NCBI GenBank assembly: GCA_017610205.1
Contig: JAFCCL010000006.1
Coordinates: 1 to 64,000, forward strand
DNA from: Candidatus Iainarchaeum sp.
GTDB lineage: Archaea > Iainarchaeota > Iainarchaeia > Iainarchaeales > GCA-2688035
Direction of reading: 5' to 3'
Length of the DNA: 64,000 nt
Below, one piece after another: positions 1 to 8,746 of the stretch; the stretch's first letter is position 1; each line of letters begins with the position of its first letter. The notes under the pieces are model-generated. The model had not been told where the DNA came from. It worked only from the letters and a program-made list of their open reading frames with translations, and made no database searches. The translations under genes were made by a program, and so were the position numbers.

Positions 1-176
1 ATAAAAAAAACTCCAACCAGAAGCCATAATAGGACTATTCTACAAAAATATAGTAGGCGAATAGATGACACGTTCAAGAGAATCCCTAAAACGAAATAAT
101 ATCAGGATACCACATGTTTTTTCCTCAAACAAAAACTTAATAAACTACTTTGTATAATTATTACTTTAATAAAAGC

Positions 177-200
177 CCCGCCATTGCTTGCAGTGGCGGG
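177..200. terminator. GC-rich hairpin before the NYN gene
   Basis: A 7-bp perfect stem (CCCGCCA at 177-183, TGGCGGG at 194-200) with a 10-nt loop lies in otherwise AT-rich DNA. It could end an upstream transcript, but archaeal termination normally relies on U-tracts rather than hairpins, so a small structured RNA is also possible. The rest of 1-243 shows no convincing gene; one frame is open from the window edge to 99 and is too short to call. Confidence 0.35.
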
Positions 201-243
201 TTCTCTCATTTATTTTTAATAGCTTTGTCATACTCTTTATTTA

Positions 244-874
244 ATGGCTATTCAAAAACTAATTTTGTTTGTTGACTGCAGTAACTTCTATCATGTACTG
301 AAAGAAATTGGTGTTAACCCAAATTCGATTAACTGCAATAATTTTTTTGAAAAAATTTGTCGGAGAAAAAATCCAACCGTGAGGTTTTACGATGCATTGA
401 AAACAAAAGAACACGGAATGCGGCAACAATCAAACCAACAGCATTTTCATGCAGAGCTTAAAAAAAATCCCAATTTAACTTTACACTTTGGAAGATTGCA
501 GGCCAACAGAAATCTTGACAAAGAAAACATAACATCAGTTCTTAGTCAGTTAGGCTTTTGTGAAAAATGTAAGAAGAAGATCAAGGATTTTTTTGATTGC
601 TTTGGGTCTTTATAAAAAACACAGGGAAAAAGGAGTGGATGTTAGAATTGCTATTGATCTAATGTGTCTTTCGCAGGAAAAAGACGGTTATGAAGTCGCA
701 ATTCTGTTATCAGGCGATGCTGATTTAGCTCCTGCAGTTCACCATGTTGTTTCAAAAGAAAACAAAAAAATCATAAACGCTTATTTTTGGGCAAACAGTG
801 GAAAAGAATTAAGAGACGCATGCAGTTCTTGTTTTTTGATAAAATCTGAAACATTGAAAGATTGCATAAAATGA
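244..874 (+). pseudogene. NYN-domain (PIN-like) nuclease, frameshifted
   Basis: Two overlapping frames together make one NYN-domain protein of about 210 residues. The first carries the N-terminal ILFVDCSNFYHVL motif with its conserved Asp. The second carries EKGVDVRIAIDLM and LLSGDADLAP, the acidic metal-binding motifs of LabA/DUF88-like RNases. The frame changes at a T7 run (588-594); removing one T fuses the halves cleanly. The family is known for Mg-dependent RNA cleavage. Either the gene is broken by a homopolymer slip or the run is a sequencing error. A YbaK-like gene follows 22 bases downstream. Confidence 0.75.
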
Positions 875-896
875 TTTGAAAGGAAGTGAAATCATA

Positions 897-1298
897 ATGC
901 TTGAAGATTTTGTCCAATCAAATGAATTGCAGGCAAAAATTTTGCCAGTTCCTGTAAAAGCGACTGCAATCAAATGCATGCTTTTCAAATGCGATAATGA
1001 AGACGTTTTGGCAGTGTATTTTGCGTCAAAAGAAATTGACCCAAAAAAGCTTGCCGCAGCCGTTGAAGCAAAAGAAGCAAAACCTGTTGCATTGGAGGAA
1101 GCAGAGGAAATAACAGGTTATGACTTAGAATTCATTCCGCCAATTTCAATTTATGGAATAAAAGTTGTTGTTGATTCAAAGCTTAAAATTGCCGAAAAGA
1201 TAAAATGCCTAATAAACCCTGAGCAGGTTCTTGAAATAACTCCAAAGGAAATCCTTGAAGCAAACGAGGGTGCGGTTGAATCAGACATAACAATTTGA
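897..1298 (+). CDS. YbaK/ProX-like aminoacyl-tRNA deacylase domain protein
   Basis: This is a single-domain protein of 133 residues resembling the YbaK/EbsC fold (TAIKCMLFKCDNEDVLAVYF, then an EEITGYDLEFIPPIS segment matching the GxxxGxxxP region). The family hydrolyses mischarged aminoacyl-tRNAs in trans. The ATG at 897 is preferred over the in-frame TTG at 876 because AGGAAGTGAAA precedes it at ribosome-binding distance. Conserved catalytic residues are hard to assign by eye, so activity is inferred from family only. Confidence 0.6.
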   Translation: MLEDFVQSNELQAKILPVPVKATAIKCMLFKCDNEDVLAVYFASKEIDPKKLAAAVEAKEAKPVALEEAEEITGYDLEFIPPISIYGIKVVVDSKLKIAEKIKCLINPEQVLEITPKEILEANEGAVESDITI

Positions 1299-1328
1299 TT
1301 TTTAAAAACAATCCCCTATTGTTACAGT

Positions 1329-1997
1329 ATGCTTCTTGACTTGCACGTTCACAGCAAATACAGCGAAGATAGCATTGCAAAGCCGTCTGATTTGGTTCAA
1401 AAGGCAGCAAAAAAAGGATTTGGATTTGCTACAACAGAGCACAATAATTGCAGCAGCTGGTCAGAATTCAAAAAACTTGGCAAAAAGTTTAATGTGCCAA
1501 TTGTTTTGGGAACAGAAATAAAGGCCTACAAGGGAGAAAAGCTTTTGGGAGATTTGCTTTGCCTTTTCCTAAAAAAACCTGTTGAAACAAATGATTTTTT
1601 TGAGGCTGTTGAACTAACACACGAACAGGGCGGAATTGCTGTTCCGGCTCATCCCTTTGACCTTATGAGAAAGCCCTTTCTAAGAGGCTGGGGAGACGAG
1701 CTTCAAAGACTTAAAAAACATCTTGACGCCTTAGAGGTTTTTAATAGCAGGACAATTGTGAAAAAATTCAACAGCAGGGCAAAAAAGTTTGCAAAAGAAA
1801 ACAAAATGCCAATGGTATGCGGTTCAGATGCCCACACTCTAAAAGAGTTGGGCAATTCTCTTACCGAAGTTAAAGCAAAAAATCTTGACCAGGCAAAGGC
1901 AGAAATTTTAGCCGGAAGAACAAGGCTTCACTGTCACAAGTCAAGCCTTTTTGTGCACAGTCATTCAACAATGGCAAGAATTGGATTAAAGAAATGA
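1329..1997 (+). CDS. PHP-domain phosphoesterase
   Basis: This 222-residue protein is a stand-alone PHP domain. The metal-ligand motifs appear in order: DLHVHS near residue 4, TEHN near 36, AHPFD near 111 and GSDAH near 165. The family comprises trinuclear-metal phosphoesterases such as histidinol phosphatase, 3'-5' exonucleases and AMP phosphatases. The substrate cannot be told from sequence. The PolX gene at 18.8 kb lacks the PHP domain usually fused to that polymerase, which raises the question whether this protein supplies it. Confidence 0.85.
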   Translation: MLLDLHVHSKYSEDSIAKPSDLVQKAAKKGFGFATTEHNNCSSWSEFKKLGKKFNVPIVLGTEIKAYKGEKLLGDLLCLFLKKPVETNDFFEAVELTHEQGGIAVPAHPFDLMRKPFLRGWGDELQRLKKHLDALEVFNSRTIVKKFNSRAKKFAKENKMPMVCGSDAHTLKELGNSLTEVKAKNLDQAKAEILAGRTRLHCHKSSLFVHSHSTMARIGLKK

Positions 1998-2032
1998 GAT
2001 ATTTTTTATTTTTAAAAAACGAGGTGAAAAAA

Positions 2033-2356
2033 ATGATTTCTTTTCAGGACTGGCAAAAGGCAGAATTAAGGGTTGCAAAAATCATTGCAGCTGAGGACAT
2101 TGAGGGAAAAGACAAGCTCTACAAAATACAAATTGATTTGGGTTCAGAGCAAAGGCAAATTATTGCAGGCCTAAAACCATTTTACAAAAAAGAAGAACTG
2201 CGTGGCAAAAGCATTATTGTTGTTGCAAACCTTGAACCTGCAAAAATTGCAGGGTTTGAAAGTCAGGCAATGCTTTTAGCAGCCGAAGATTCAGAAGGCA
2301 AGTACAAGCTTGTTTCAATTGACGATTCTGTTGAAGCTGGAACAGCTGTAGAATAA
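2033..2356 (+). CDS. tRNA-binding (MetRS beta/EMAP-type) OB-fold protein
   Basis: A 107-residue OB-fold protein of the tRNA-binding domain family, as found at the C-terminus of methionyl-tRNA synthetase or free as a beta subunit. Diagnostic segments are WQKAELRVAKIIAAED, IDLGSEQRQIIAGL and IVVANLEPAKIAGFES. The start at 2033 is set by GAGGTG seven bases upstream; an in-frame start at 1994 would overlap the PHP gene and lacks this site. The likely role is to deliver tRNA to a synthetase in the cytoplasm. Confidence 0.85.
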   Translation: MISFQDWQKAELRVAKIIAAEDIEGKDKLYKIQIDLGSEQRQIIAGLKPFYKKEELRGKSIIVVANLEPAKIAGFESQAMLLAAEDSEGKYKLVSIDDSVEAGTAVE

Positions 2357-2397
2357 AACAAAACCAATTACTTACTGCAATACAATAAGCTTTCAGA

Positions 2398-3549
2398 TTA
2401 AAACAGCAGGCTTGTAATATATGGCAGGGCAATTACTGTTCCGATTAGGCTGCCAATGTTTGCAAAGGCAGTAATCATTAAAATTTTTGTAACCTTGTTG
2501 TGGGTCATTTCCATAATTCCGTTCATTTTAGGCAATTGCTCAAAGTCAACAACCTTTGGCGGTCGCGTTTTCAATTCAACAAGTCCTGCAACCCATCCTG
2601 CGGCAAAAGCAGGGTGCAGTGAAGTAAATGGTGCGGAAATAAATGCTGCCAAAATTGACAAAGGATGTGCTCTTGCAAGTGCTGCACCCAAGGCTGAAAG
2701 CACTCCGTTAATTAAGAACCACATTACAATTATGTCAAGTGCTATGTCAACTCCTTTTGCATAAATTCCAAATCCGAGAACGGCAATAAAAACTACCGGA
2801 ACAAGGTATTTCAAAAAACCAATCCATTTTCTTTTTTTCTTAACAGTAAGCAATGGTCTTAGGTCTCTTGGTTTGTCAAGATATTTTTTAATTCCCTCCA
2901 AATGCCCTGCTCCAACAACTGCGACAATTTTTTTTGCCTTTATTCCCATAATTTTGTTTGCAATAAATACGTCTCTTTCGTCAACCAAAACTTTTTTTAT
3001 TGAAGGAAGTTCTTTGCCAAGCTGCTGCATCAATGCATTTAGCATGTCCTTTTCTTTGAGTTTTTCAACTGTTTTTGCATCAAGCTTTTGTCCAAATCCA
3101 AAAAATCCTCCAAGAATGCTGTAACCCATTTTTGCCTTTTCAACAATTCCCATTCTGTTCAGTGCTCGTTTAAGTGTAATCTTTACATCCCTGTCAAGAA
3201 GTGCTATTGGAAGCTTTTTTCCAGCAGCAATATTTACAGCCTGCAGCATTTCACTTCCTGGCTTTACTCCGAGGTTATCTCCGATTTGCCTTTGCAGGTT
3301 TGACAAAAGAATGTTTAAAAGAAACAGGTATGTTTTTCCGTCTTTGATTATTTGTTCCAAATTCGTCTGCTGCCATTTGTTTCCCTGCTTTAGCTGGTGC
3401 AGTCTTTGCAGGTCAAGTTCTATTCCAACAACATCTGGCATTTCATTTTCAATGGTTTGTCTGACAAGCTCTATGCTTTCCTTGCTTACGTGAGCAGTTC
3501 CAACAAGTATAATTTCCTTTCCAAAAGCATTTATTTTTTCAACAAACAA
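2398..3549 (-). CDS. TraB family protein with C-terminal membrane segments
   Basis: 383 residues. The N-terminal two thirds shows TraB/PrgY motifs: GTAHVSKESIELV near residue 17, DVVGIELD near 40 and VAVVGAGHLEGI near 210. Three or four hydrophobic helices follow from about residue 245 (FLKYLVPVVFIAVLGFGIY and others), ending in an LPYITSLLF tail. Bacterial PrgY blunts peptide pheromone signalling and the fold relates to TIKI proteases; the archaeal role is unknown. It converges with the tRNA-binding protein gene. Confidence 0.8.
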   Translation of the reverse strand: MFVEKINAFGKEIILVGTAHVSKESIELVRQTIENEMPDVVGIELDLQRLHQLKQGNKWQQTNLEQIIKDGKTYLFLLNILLSNLQRQIGDNLGVKPGSEMLQAVNIAAGKKLPIALLDRDVKITLKRALNRMGIVEKAKMGYSILGGFFGFGQKLDAKTVEKLKEKDMLNALMQQLGKELPSIKKVLVDERDVFIANKIMGIKAKKIVAVVGAGHLEGIKKYLDKPRDLRPLLTVKKKRKWIGFLKYLVPVVFIAVLGFGIYAKGVDIALDIIVMWFLINGVLSALGAALARAHPLSILAAFISAPFTSLHPAFAAGWVAGLVELKTRPPKVVDFEQLPKMNGIMEMTHNKVTKILMITAFANIGSLIGTVIALPYITSLLF

Positions 3550-3627
3550 GCTAAATCACTAGATTAAAGAGAAAGAAAAGGTTTAATTAAAAATGGGTTT
3601 GCATAGTATTATCCCTAAGGTGTAATA

Positions 3628-3801
3628 ATGGCAAATAAACTGAGCAAAAAACTGTTGGATGTCCTGGTTTGCCCCAAATGCAAGGGGAATTTAAAGTATG
3701 AACAGGCAAAATCGCGCCTTACCTGCAAGAAATGCAATCTCTCCTACCGCGTGGAAGAAGGAATTCCAATAATGCTTATAGAAGAAGCGGAAAAAATTTA
3801 A
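3628..3801 (+). CDS. Trm112-like zinc-ribbon protein
   Basis: 57 residues. Two CxxC knuckles (VCPKCKGNL and CKKCNLSY) are followed by VEEGIPIMLIEEAE, the hallmark of the Trm112/UPF0434 family. Trm112 activates several SAM-dependent methyltransferases acting on tRNA, rRNA and release factor. It lies between two minus-strand genes with its own ATG at 3628 and an AT-rich TTTAATTAAAA stretch about 40 bases upstream that could be its TATA region. It converges tightly with pyrG, four bases apart. Confidence 0.8.
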   Translation: MANKLSKKLLDVLVCPKCKGNLKYEQAKSRLTCKKCNLSYRVEEGIPIMLIEEAEKI

Positions 3802-3805
3802 TAGA

Positions 3806-5515
3806 TTATTCCGCGCTCTTTTTAACAAATTCTAAAAATAGTTCGTCGGGGTGCAATGGTCTGCTTGTTAGTTCCGGATGGTATTGTGTTGCCATCATAA
3901 ACTTGTGTTTTGGCATTTCAAGAATTTGCATAATTGGAACCTTTGGAGCTTTGCCGCTGAACACTATGCCCTTTTCTTCAAATTGTTTAATGTAATCAGG
4001 ATTGCATTCAAACCTATGCCTAAACCTGCGCCTTATCTTTTTTGCATTGCTGTGAAGCTTTGAAGCAATTGTTCCGCCAATAACTTCAACATCTCTGCCA
4101 CCCAAGCGCATGTTTCCGCCCAATCCCTCTATTTTTCTTTGCTCTGGAAGAAGGCATACTACCGGATTTCCTGTTTTTGAATCAAACTCTGTACTGTTTG
4201 CGTCTTTTAAGTTCAAAACATTTCTTGCAAATTCAATCAATGCAATCTGGAATCCAAGACAAAGTCCAAGGTATGGAATATTATTTTCACGGCAGTATTT
4301 TGCCATAGCAATTTTGCCTTCAACACCTCTTGTTCCAAATCCACCTGGAACAATTACTCCGTTAACTCCCTTCATTTGCTTTTTTAGCAAATCTTTTTTT
4401 CCTTCAAGTCCTGTTGTGTCAATCCATTTTGCTTTTACAGGCTTGTTAAGCTTAAAGCTGCAGTGTTCAAGTGCTTTTAGTATACTGATATAGGCGTCTG
4501 AAGAACCGGTGTATTTTCCGGCAATTGCAATTAAAACAGGTTTTGCCTTTCCCTGCATGCTTGTTTTCTTTGTCCACTCTTTTAAGGCAGTGTTTCCATT
4601 TGCCTTAAATTTCTTTTCAATTTTTAATTCTTTTAAGACTGCTTCATCAAACCCTTTTTTTCTTAGAACCAATGGCAGACCATAAATGTTGCTTACGTCA
4701 TGCACTCCAAAAACGTTTTCTTTTGCAATGTTAATGTAAAGGCTCATTTTTTCTCTAATACTTTCTTTCAACTTGGTTTGACTCCTGCAAACAATTATTC
4801 CTGGCTGAATTCCCATTGCAAGCAGTCTCTTAATGCCAAGCTGTGCAGCCTTGCTTTTCTGCTCTCCTAATGAATTTGGCTCAAGGATGTAAGTGATGTT
4901 AATAAAGCAAACATTTTCTGTGCCTTCCTCATACTTTAATTCCCTCAAAGCTTCTAATGCAAACATGTTTTCATAATCGCCAACAGTTCCGCCAATTTCT
5001 ATTGGAATTACGTCTGCCTTTGTTTCCATTGCAAGCTTTCTTAGTACAAGTTTTATTTCGCCTGTAACGTGGGGAATGAATTGAACGTCCCTGCCCAAAT
5101 ACTTTCCAGTCCGCTCTTTTTCAATAATTCTTTGATAAATCTTTCCGCTTGTAACAAAGTTTTCTCCCCTCAAATTCTTGTCCAAAGCCCTTTCGTAGGT
5201 TCCCAAATCCAAATCGGTTTCGCTTCCATCATCAAGTACAAACACCTCTCCGTGCCTAAACGGGTTTAGGGTTCCTGAGTCAACATTCAAATAGGCCTCT
5301 AGCTTGATTGGCTCTACCTTCATTCCTCTGTCATTCAATAGTTTGCACAAACTGCTTGAAATTGTTCCCTTGCCAACCCCGCTTATTACAGAGCCTGTTA
5401 CTACAACATATTTTGTTTTGCCTGGCTTGTAACCTTTTGGTAAAGGTGTATAAAATTCGCCGCTAGAAGTGGACGCAATTTCGCTCAAAATGTCCTGACC
5501 CTTCATCTCCCCCAA
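3806..5515 (-). CDS. pyrG: CTP synthase
   Basis: 569 residues. The ATP-dependent amidoligase domain is N-terminal (VTGSVISGVGKGT P-loop, HGEVFVLDDGSETDLDLG near residue 90). The glutaminase domain is C-terminal, with the nucleophile elbow YLGLCLGFQ near residue 415 and the catalytic YHPE near 545. The enzyme converts UTP and glutamine to CTP. About 30 extra residues precede the first strand; an internal start cannot be ruled out. Confidence 0.97.
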   Translation of the reverse strand: MGEMKGQDILSEIASTSSGEFYTPLPKGYKPGKTKYVVVTGSVISGVGKGTISSSLCKLLNDRGMKVEPIKLEAYLNVDSGTLNPFRHGEVFVLDDGSETDLDLGTYERALDKNLRGENFVTSGKIYQRIIEKERTGKYLGRDVQFIPHVTGEIKLVLRKLAMETKADVIPIEIGGTVGDYENMFALEALRELKYEEGTENVCFINITYILEPNSLGEQKSKAAQLGIKRLLAMGIQPGIIVCRSQTKLKESIREKMSLYINIAKENVFGVHDVSNIYGLPLVLRKKGFDEAVLKELKIEKKFKANGNTALKEWTKKTSMQGKAKPVLIAIAGKYTGSSDAYISILKALEHCSFKLNKPVKAKWIDTTGLEGKKDLLKKQMKGVNGVIVPGGFGTRGVEGKIAMAKYCRENNIPYLGLCLGFQIALIEFARNVLNLKDANSTEFDSKTGNPVVCLLPEQRKIEGLGGNMRLGGRDVEVIGGTIASKLHSNAKKIRRRFRHRFECNPDYIKQFEEKGIVFSGKAPKVPIMQILEMPKHKFMMATQYHPELTSRPLHPDELFLEFVKKSAE

Positions 5516-5558
5516 CCAAAAACAATAGGGTGTTTACATTTAAAAGCTTAATCCGCCA

Positions 5559-5742
5559 TGGGGCGTAGAAGATTTGAACTCCTGCCGCAGCGTCGTTCGA
5601 ACCAATTCGAACTGTTTTTCACGATTTTCGCAAACCTTCATGCAAAGCAAAGCTTTGCGTGACCATGCAAAACTTTTGGTTTTGCCAGGTTTTCTAAAAG
5701 GTTTCCCGAACGCTGAATCCTACCAGACTAGACTAACGCCCC
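5559..5742 (-). tRNA. tRNA-Pro (CGG), intron-containing
   Basis: Read on the minus strand, the acceptor arm GGGGCGT (5742-5736) pairs with ACGCCCC (5566-5560). A D-arm, an anticodon stem CAGCG/CGCTG and a T-arm AGGAG-TTCAAAT-CTTCT follow. The loop reads TTCGGG, so the anticodon is CGG. The discriminator is A and CCA is not encoded. The mature exons are 5742-5705 and 5593-5559, separated by an intron at the canonical 37/38 site. Confidence 0.88.
5594..5704 (-). other. tRNA-Pro intron (111 nt) with strict bulge-helix-bulge
   Basis: The splice junctions form a textbook archaeal motif: anticodon stem, a 3-nt bulge (CG^A), the 4-bp helix TTCG/CGAA, a 3-nt bulge (GG^A), then helix AACC/GGTT. Cutting both bulges after their second base removes 111 nt between positions 37 and 38. 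The intron contains several short self-complementary segments (for example GCAAAAC/GTTTTGC and GCAAAGCTTTGC). No open reading frame for an endonuclease fits inside. Confidence 0.85.
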
Positions 5743-5786
5743 TTTTGTAAAAAGATTAACAATAATAATCATTTAAATATGAGTTA

Positions 5787-6947
5787 ATGCCTTATTGTCT
5801 TGTTATGGATTTGATTGGCGAAGCGATTTTGAGGGCAAAGGAAACAATGATGCTTTGTTCTACTCAGCATGGGACATTTGCATCAGGTGGAAAAGATGGA
5901 TATGACAGTGTCTTTGCAAGGGATTCAATGATTGGCTTGCTTGGAACAAGCTGTTATGATGAAGAACACGAATTTAAATCACAGTTTGCAATAACCCTGA
6001 ATACGCTTGCAAAAAACCAAAGCAAGCACGGTCAGATTCCAAACTGTGTTGACCTGTTTAGCAAAAGACCAAAACAGGTTACGTTTGCAACAATGGACAG
6101 CACGCTATGGTATCTTCTTGGGCTGAAATTTTATACTAAAAATTACAAGGATACAAAACTTTTTTCAAGGCACAAAAATCATGTGAAAAGGGCTTTTGCC
6201 TGGCTTGGCTGCCAGGATGCAGGAGAAGACTTTTTGCCTGAACAATTGCCAACAAGTGACTGGCAGGATGCCTTTCCCCACAAATATGGCCATACAATTA
6301 ACTCAATTGCGCTTTACTTTGCAGCATTAAAACTTTACGGGCAAAAAAATGAACTGAAAAATATACTAAAAGCTTCTTCCGGAAAAACTCCTCCCAAAAT
6401 TCAAATGTTTAACAGAAAATCCGGGTATTTTTTTCCATGGGTGTGGAAGAATCACGATGGAGACATAGAGCAGGAAACCTGGTTTGATGCGTTGGGAAAT
6501 TGTCTTGCAATTTGCGGTGGCTTTGCTTTCAAAAAGCAGGCAAAAACCATTATTGATTTTATTGAAAAGAATAAAATCAACAAGCCCTATCCAATGAGGT
6601 CAATTTATCCTACAATAAAAAGAGGAGACAAGGAATGGCATAGTTATTTTTCAAAATGTCTTGCAGAATCACCGCATCAATATTTAAATGGCGGAATCTG
6701 GCCGTTCATAGGCGGTTTTTATGTTGCAACGCTTGTGAAAGCGCATGAATTTGAAAAAGCTGAAGAAAACCTTGAGCTTTTGGCAAAAGCAAACAAACTT
6801 GGTGTAAAATACAAATGGGAATTCAACGAATGGATTAATCCAATAGACAAAAAGGCGTCTGGAAGCAGTTATCATGCATGGAGTGCGGGCGCATTTCTTT
6901 TTGCTGTTAAGGCTCTTGAACAGAAACAGTTACCTGTTCTTGACTAA
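5787..6947 (+). CDS. six-hairpin glycosidase-like protein (GH15/GH63/GH100 type)
   Basis: 386 residues. Motifs of the alpha/alpha-barrel glycosidases are visible: FARDSMIG near residue 43, PTSDWQDAFPHKYG near 162, an EQETWFDALGNCLA segment near 233, and the C-terminal SGSSYHAWSAGAFLFA. Members include amylo-1,6-glucosidases, glucoamylases and neutral invertases; the substrate is not resolved. The start could also be Met-7. The 3' end overlaps the convergent glycosyltransferase by 41 bases, and with the PIG-L gene beyond it forms a sugar-handling neighbourhood. Confidence 0.75.
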   Translation: MPYCLVMDLIGEAILRAKETMMLCSTQHGTFASGGKDGYDSVFARDSMIGLLGTSCYDEEHEFKSQFAITLNTLAKNQSKHGQIPNCVDLFSKRPKQVTFATMDSTLWYLLGLKFYTKNYKDTKLFSRHKNHVKRAFAWLGCQDAGEDFLPEQLPTSDWQDAFPHKYGHTINSIALYFAALKLYGQKNELKNILKASSGKTPPKIQMFNRKSGYFFPWVWKNHDGDIEQETWFDALGNCLAICGGFAFKKQAKTIIDFIEKNKINKPYPMRSIYPTIKRGDKEWHSYFSKCLAESPHQYLNGGIWPFIGGFYVATLVKAHEFEKAEENLELLAKANKLGVKYKWEFNEWINPIDKKASGSSYHAWSAGAFLFAVKALEQKQLPVLD

Positions 6948-8091
6948 AGCTTTTCAAGTCAAGCTTTTTTTCAATCAGGTCATTTATGTCCTTTGATGTT
7001 TTAATGTAATCAAAGTTTTTTACTGCGTGAGCTCTTGCATTCTCACCCATCTTTTTCATAAGGTCATCTTCTGTAAGCATTCTGTACAAATATTTTGCCA
7101 GGTCGTCTACGTCTGCCCTGTAAGCCATGGTTTTTGGTTCGTCAAACTGAATCTTCTGCTTTTTTTCAAAACCCATCCACTTGTAAGCCCATTCTTCCTC
7201 AAGCTTTATTTCTTCGCCAATCTTTGCAAGGAATCCTGTTTCGTTATGGATAATTGTGTCCTTCATTCCCATTGCATCAATTGAAAGAACAGGCTTTCCG
7301 CAGGCCATTGCCTCCACCTGAATCATTCCAAAGCCCTCGATCCTGCTTGGAGCTGCATAAATGTCGCACGCATTAATCAAATAGCACATAAATTCCCTTG
7401 ACAATGCCCCATCCAGGAAGTCAACTTTTTGTTTCATGTCCAATTCCTTCATTATCTCAATTTCTTTTTTACAATGATACATTGGCTTTCCTTTTTCCCA
7501 GGTCTTTCCAATGTATTTCCATTTTGGAAAGTCACCGTTAATTTTTCCAAGCGCTTGCAAAACTTCCTGAAATCCTTTGCTTGTAGTGTCTCCGCCTGAT
7601 GTCAAAATCATTTTTTCATCCGGTTTTACTCCAAGCATTTTTCTAACTTCAACAATTCGCGGGTCACTCTTTGGAATAGACCTCATTTGATTAGTATCAA
7701 TTCCAATAGGCATTGGATAAATGTTCTTGTTTCTTACTCCGTCCCTGTAATACATTTCCTTAACCCAATTGCTTGTGGTAAGGATTAAGGGTAGGGAATT
7801 AAGCAATTCGTAGTAGTTTGCAACCCAGCCGTCTGCATTAAGCCATGGAACTGGCTGAATTCCATATTCAAGTGGATGTTCAATGATTCGAGGAGCATCT
7901 GCCCAGTAACCTATTCCAATTGCGACATCTGGTTTGAAGGTTTTGTAAAGAAGTTCTTTCTCTGCAACTGCTCCTCTGTCGCATGGTGCAACTTCCTGTC
8001 CGTCTTTAAGCAGTCCTCTGTAAAGCATTTCTCCCTGAATGCTTATACCGTCAAGTTCCGGTGGGTAAGGATAAAATACCACTGATTTCAT
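6907..8091 (-). CDS. glycosyltransferase family 4 (GT-B)
   Basis: 394 residues. The C-terminal half has the GT4 signature RIEGFGMIQVEAMACGKPV with its E-x7-E, and ILTSGGDTTSKGFQEVLQAL for the first strand of the donor-binding domain. The N-terminal half carries an acceptor-domain PYPPELDGISIQGEML. It should transfer a sugar from an activated donor. Its start overlaps the end of the PIG-L gene by 41 bases on the same strand, implying co-transcription and a linked pathway, for example N-acetylhexosamine transfer followed by deacetylation. Confidence 0.88.
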   Translation of the reverse strand: MKSVVFYPYPPELDGISIQGEMLYRGLLKDGQEVAPCDRGAVAEKELLYKTFKPDVAIGIGYWADAPRIIEHPLEYGIQPVPWLNADGWVANYYELLNSLPLILTTSNWVKEMYYRDGVRNKNIYPMPIGIDTNQMRSIPKSDPRIVEVRKMLGVKPDEKMILTSGGDTTSKGFQEVLQALGKINGDFPKWKYIGKTWEKGKPMYHCKKEIEIMKELDMKQKVDFLDGALSREFMCYLINACDIYAAPSRIEGFGMIQVEAMACGKPVLSIDAMGMKDTIIHNETGFLAKIGEEIKLEEEWAYKWMGFEKKQKIQFDEPKTMAYRADVDDLAKYLYRMLTEDDLMKKMGENARAHAVKNFDYIKTSKDINDLIEKKLDLKSFSQEQVTVSVQEP

Positions 8092-8692
8092 GTTGCGTCA
8101 CTTTGAAACTCTCGAGTGCGTGTATACTGCGCTCTTCGAAGCTTCCATTACTAAATTGATAGGTGAAAGTGATTAATAAGCGTTTCGATTGCGCAATTCG
8201 CGCGGTCAAGCGCGTGTTAACGTCGGCGTCGCGCTCGTTCGCGACGCAGTAGAAGCCGTCGCGCGCTTTCTTGTAACAGAAGAAGAAAACTTTCTTCGCG
8301 CGCAGCTCGCCGCTTGCAATCATTGCGCACACTGCGCGGTGGACTTCTTTGTGTCTGTTGTGTCCGTACTCGCCGTTTGCTCCATGGGTGAACACGTAAT
8401 CGAATTCGCTGTTGAGCTTCAGTTGCTTTATCATCGCACACACGCGTTCCTTAACTTCTTCAAGCGATTTAAGCTTTTGTTCAGGGTGCTCGTCTTCCAA
8501 ATCGCTGATTGCACACTTTGCTCCAAGCTTTTTGCAGACTTTCCTGAACTTTGGTGCCCGGTCCTTGTCGTTTTTGCGGCAAAGGCTTAAAATAGTCCAG
8601 TACCATTTTGGGTGCATTAAAATAGTGCCACCACACCAGATTGTTTCGTCATCAGGGTGTGCCACTATAACAAGTGCTTTTATCATACTCAA
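8051..8692 (-). CDS. PIG-L (LmbE) family deacetylase
   Basis: 213 residues. The zinc motif AHPDDETIWCGG sits near residue 12, and the distal ligand region THGANGEYGHNRHKEVHRAV lies near 115. The family removes N-acetyl groups from GlcNAc-type sugars. The segment coding the C-terminal half (about 8190-8450) is strikingly GC-rich with many CGC/GCG codons, unlike its neighbours. The gene precedes a GT4 glycosyltransferase in an overlapping operon. Confidence 0.88.
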   Translation of the reverse strand: MSMIKALVIVAHPDDETIWCGGTILMHPKWYWTILSLCRKNDKDRAPKFRKVCKKLGAKCAISDLEDEHPEQKLKSLEEVKERVCAMIKQLKLNSEFDYVFTHGANGEYGHNRHKEVHRAVCAMIASGELRAKKVFFFCYKKARDGFYCVANERDADVNTRLTARIAQSKRLLITFTYQFSNGSFEERSIHALESFKVTQHEISGILSLPTGT

Positions 8693-8746
8693 AATAAGGT
8701 GGGCAAAAAGTTAAATACCAATTCAGCCCTATAACTGTTGTTTGCA

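Noticed and set aside
1-99. C-terminal end of a gene cut by the window edge
   Set aside because: One frame is open to 99 but is short and basic. Another looks more protein-like up to 64 but has a stop at bases 2-4. Neither can be supported.
8189-8590. Plus-strand 133-codon frame opposite the PIG-L gene
   Set aside because: It is a shadow of the GC-rich patch; the minus strand carries clear deacetylase motifs.
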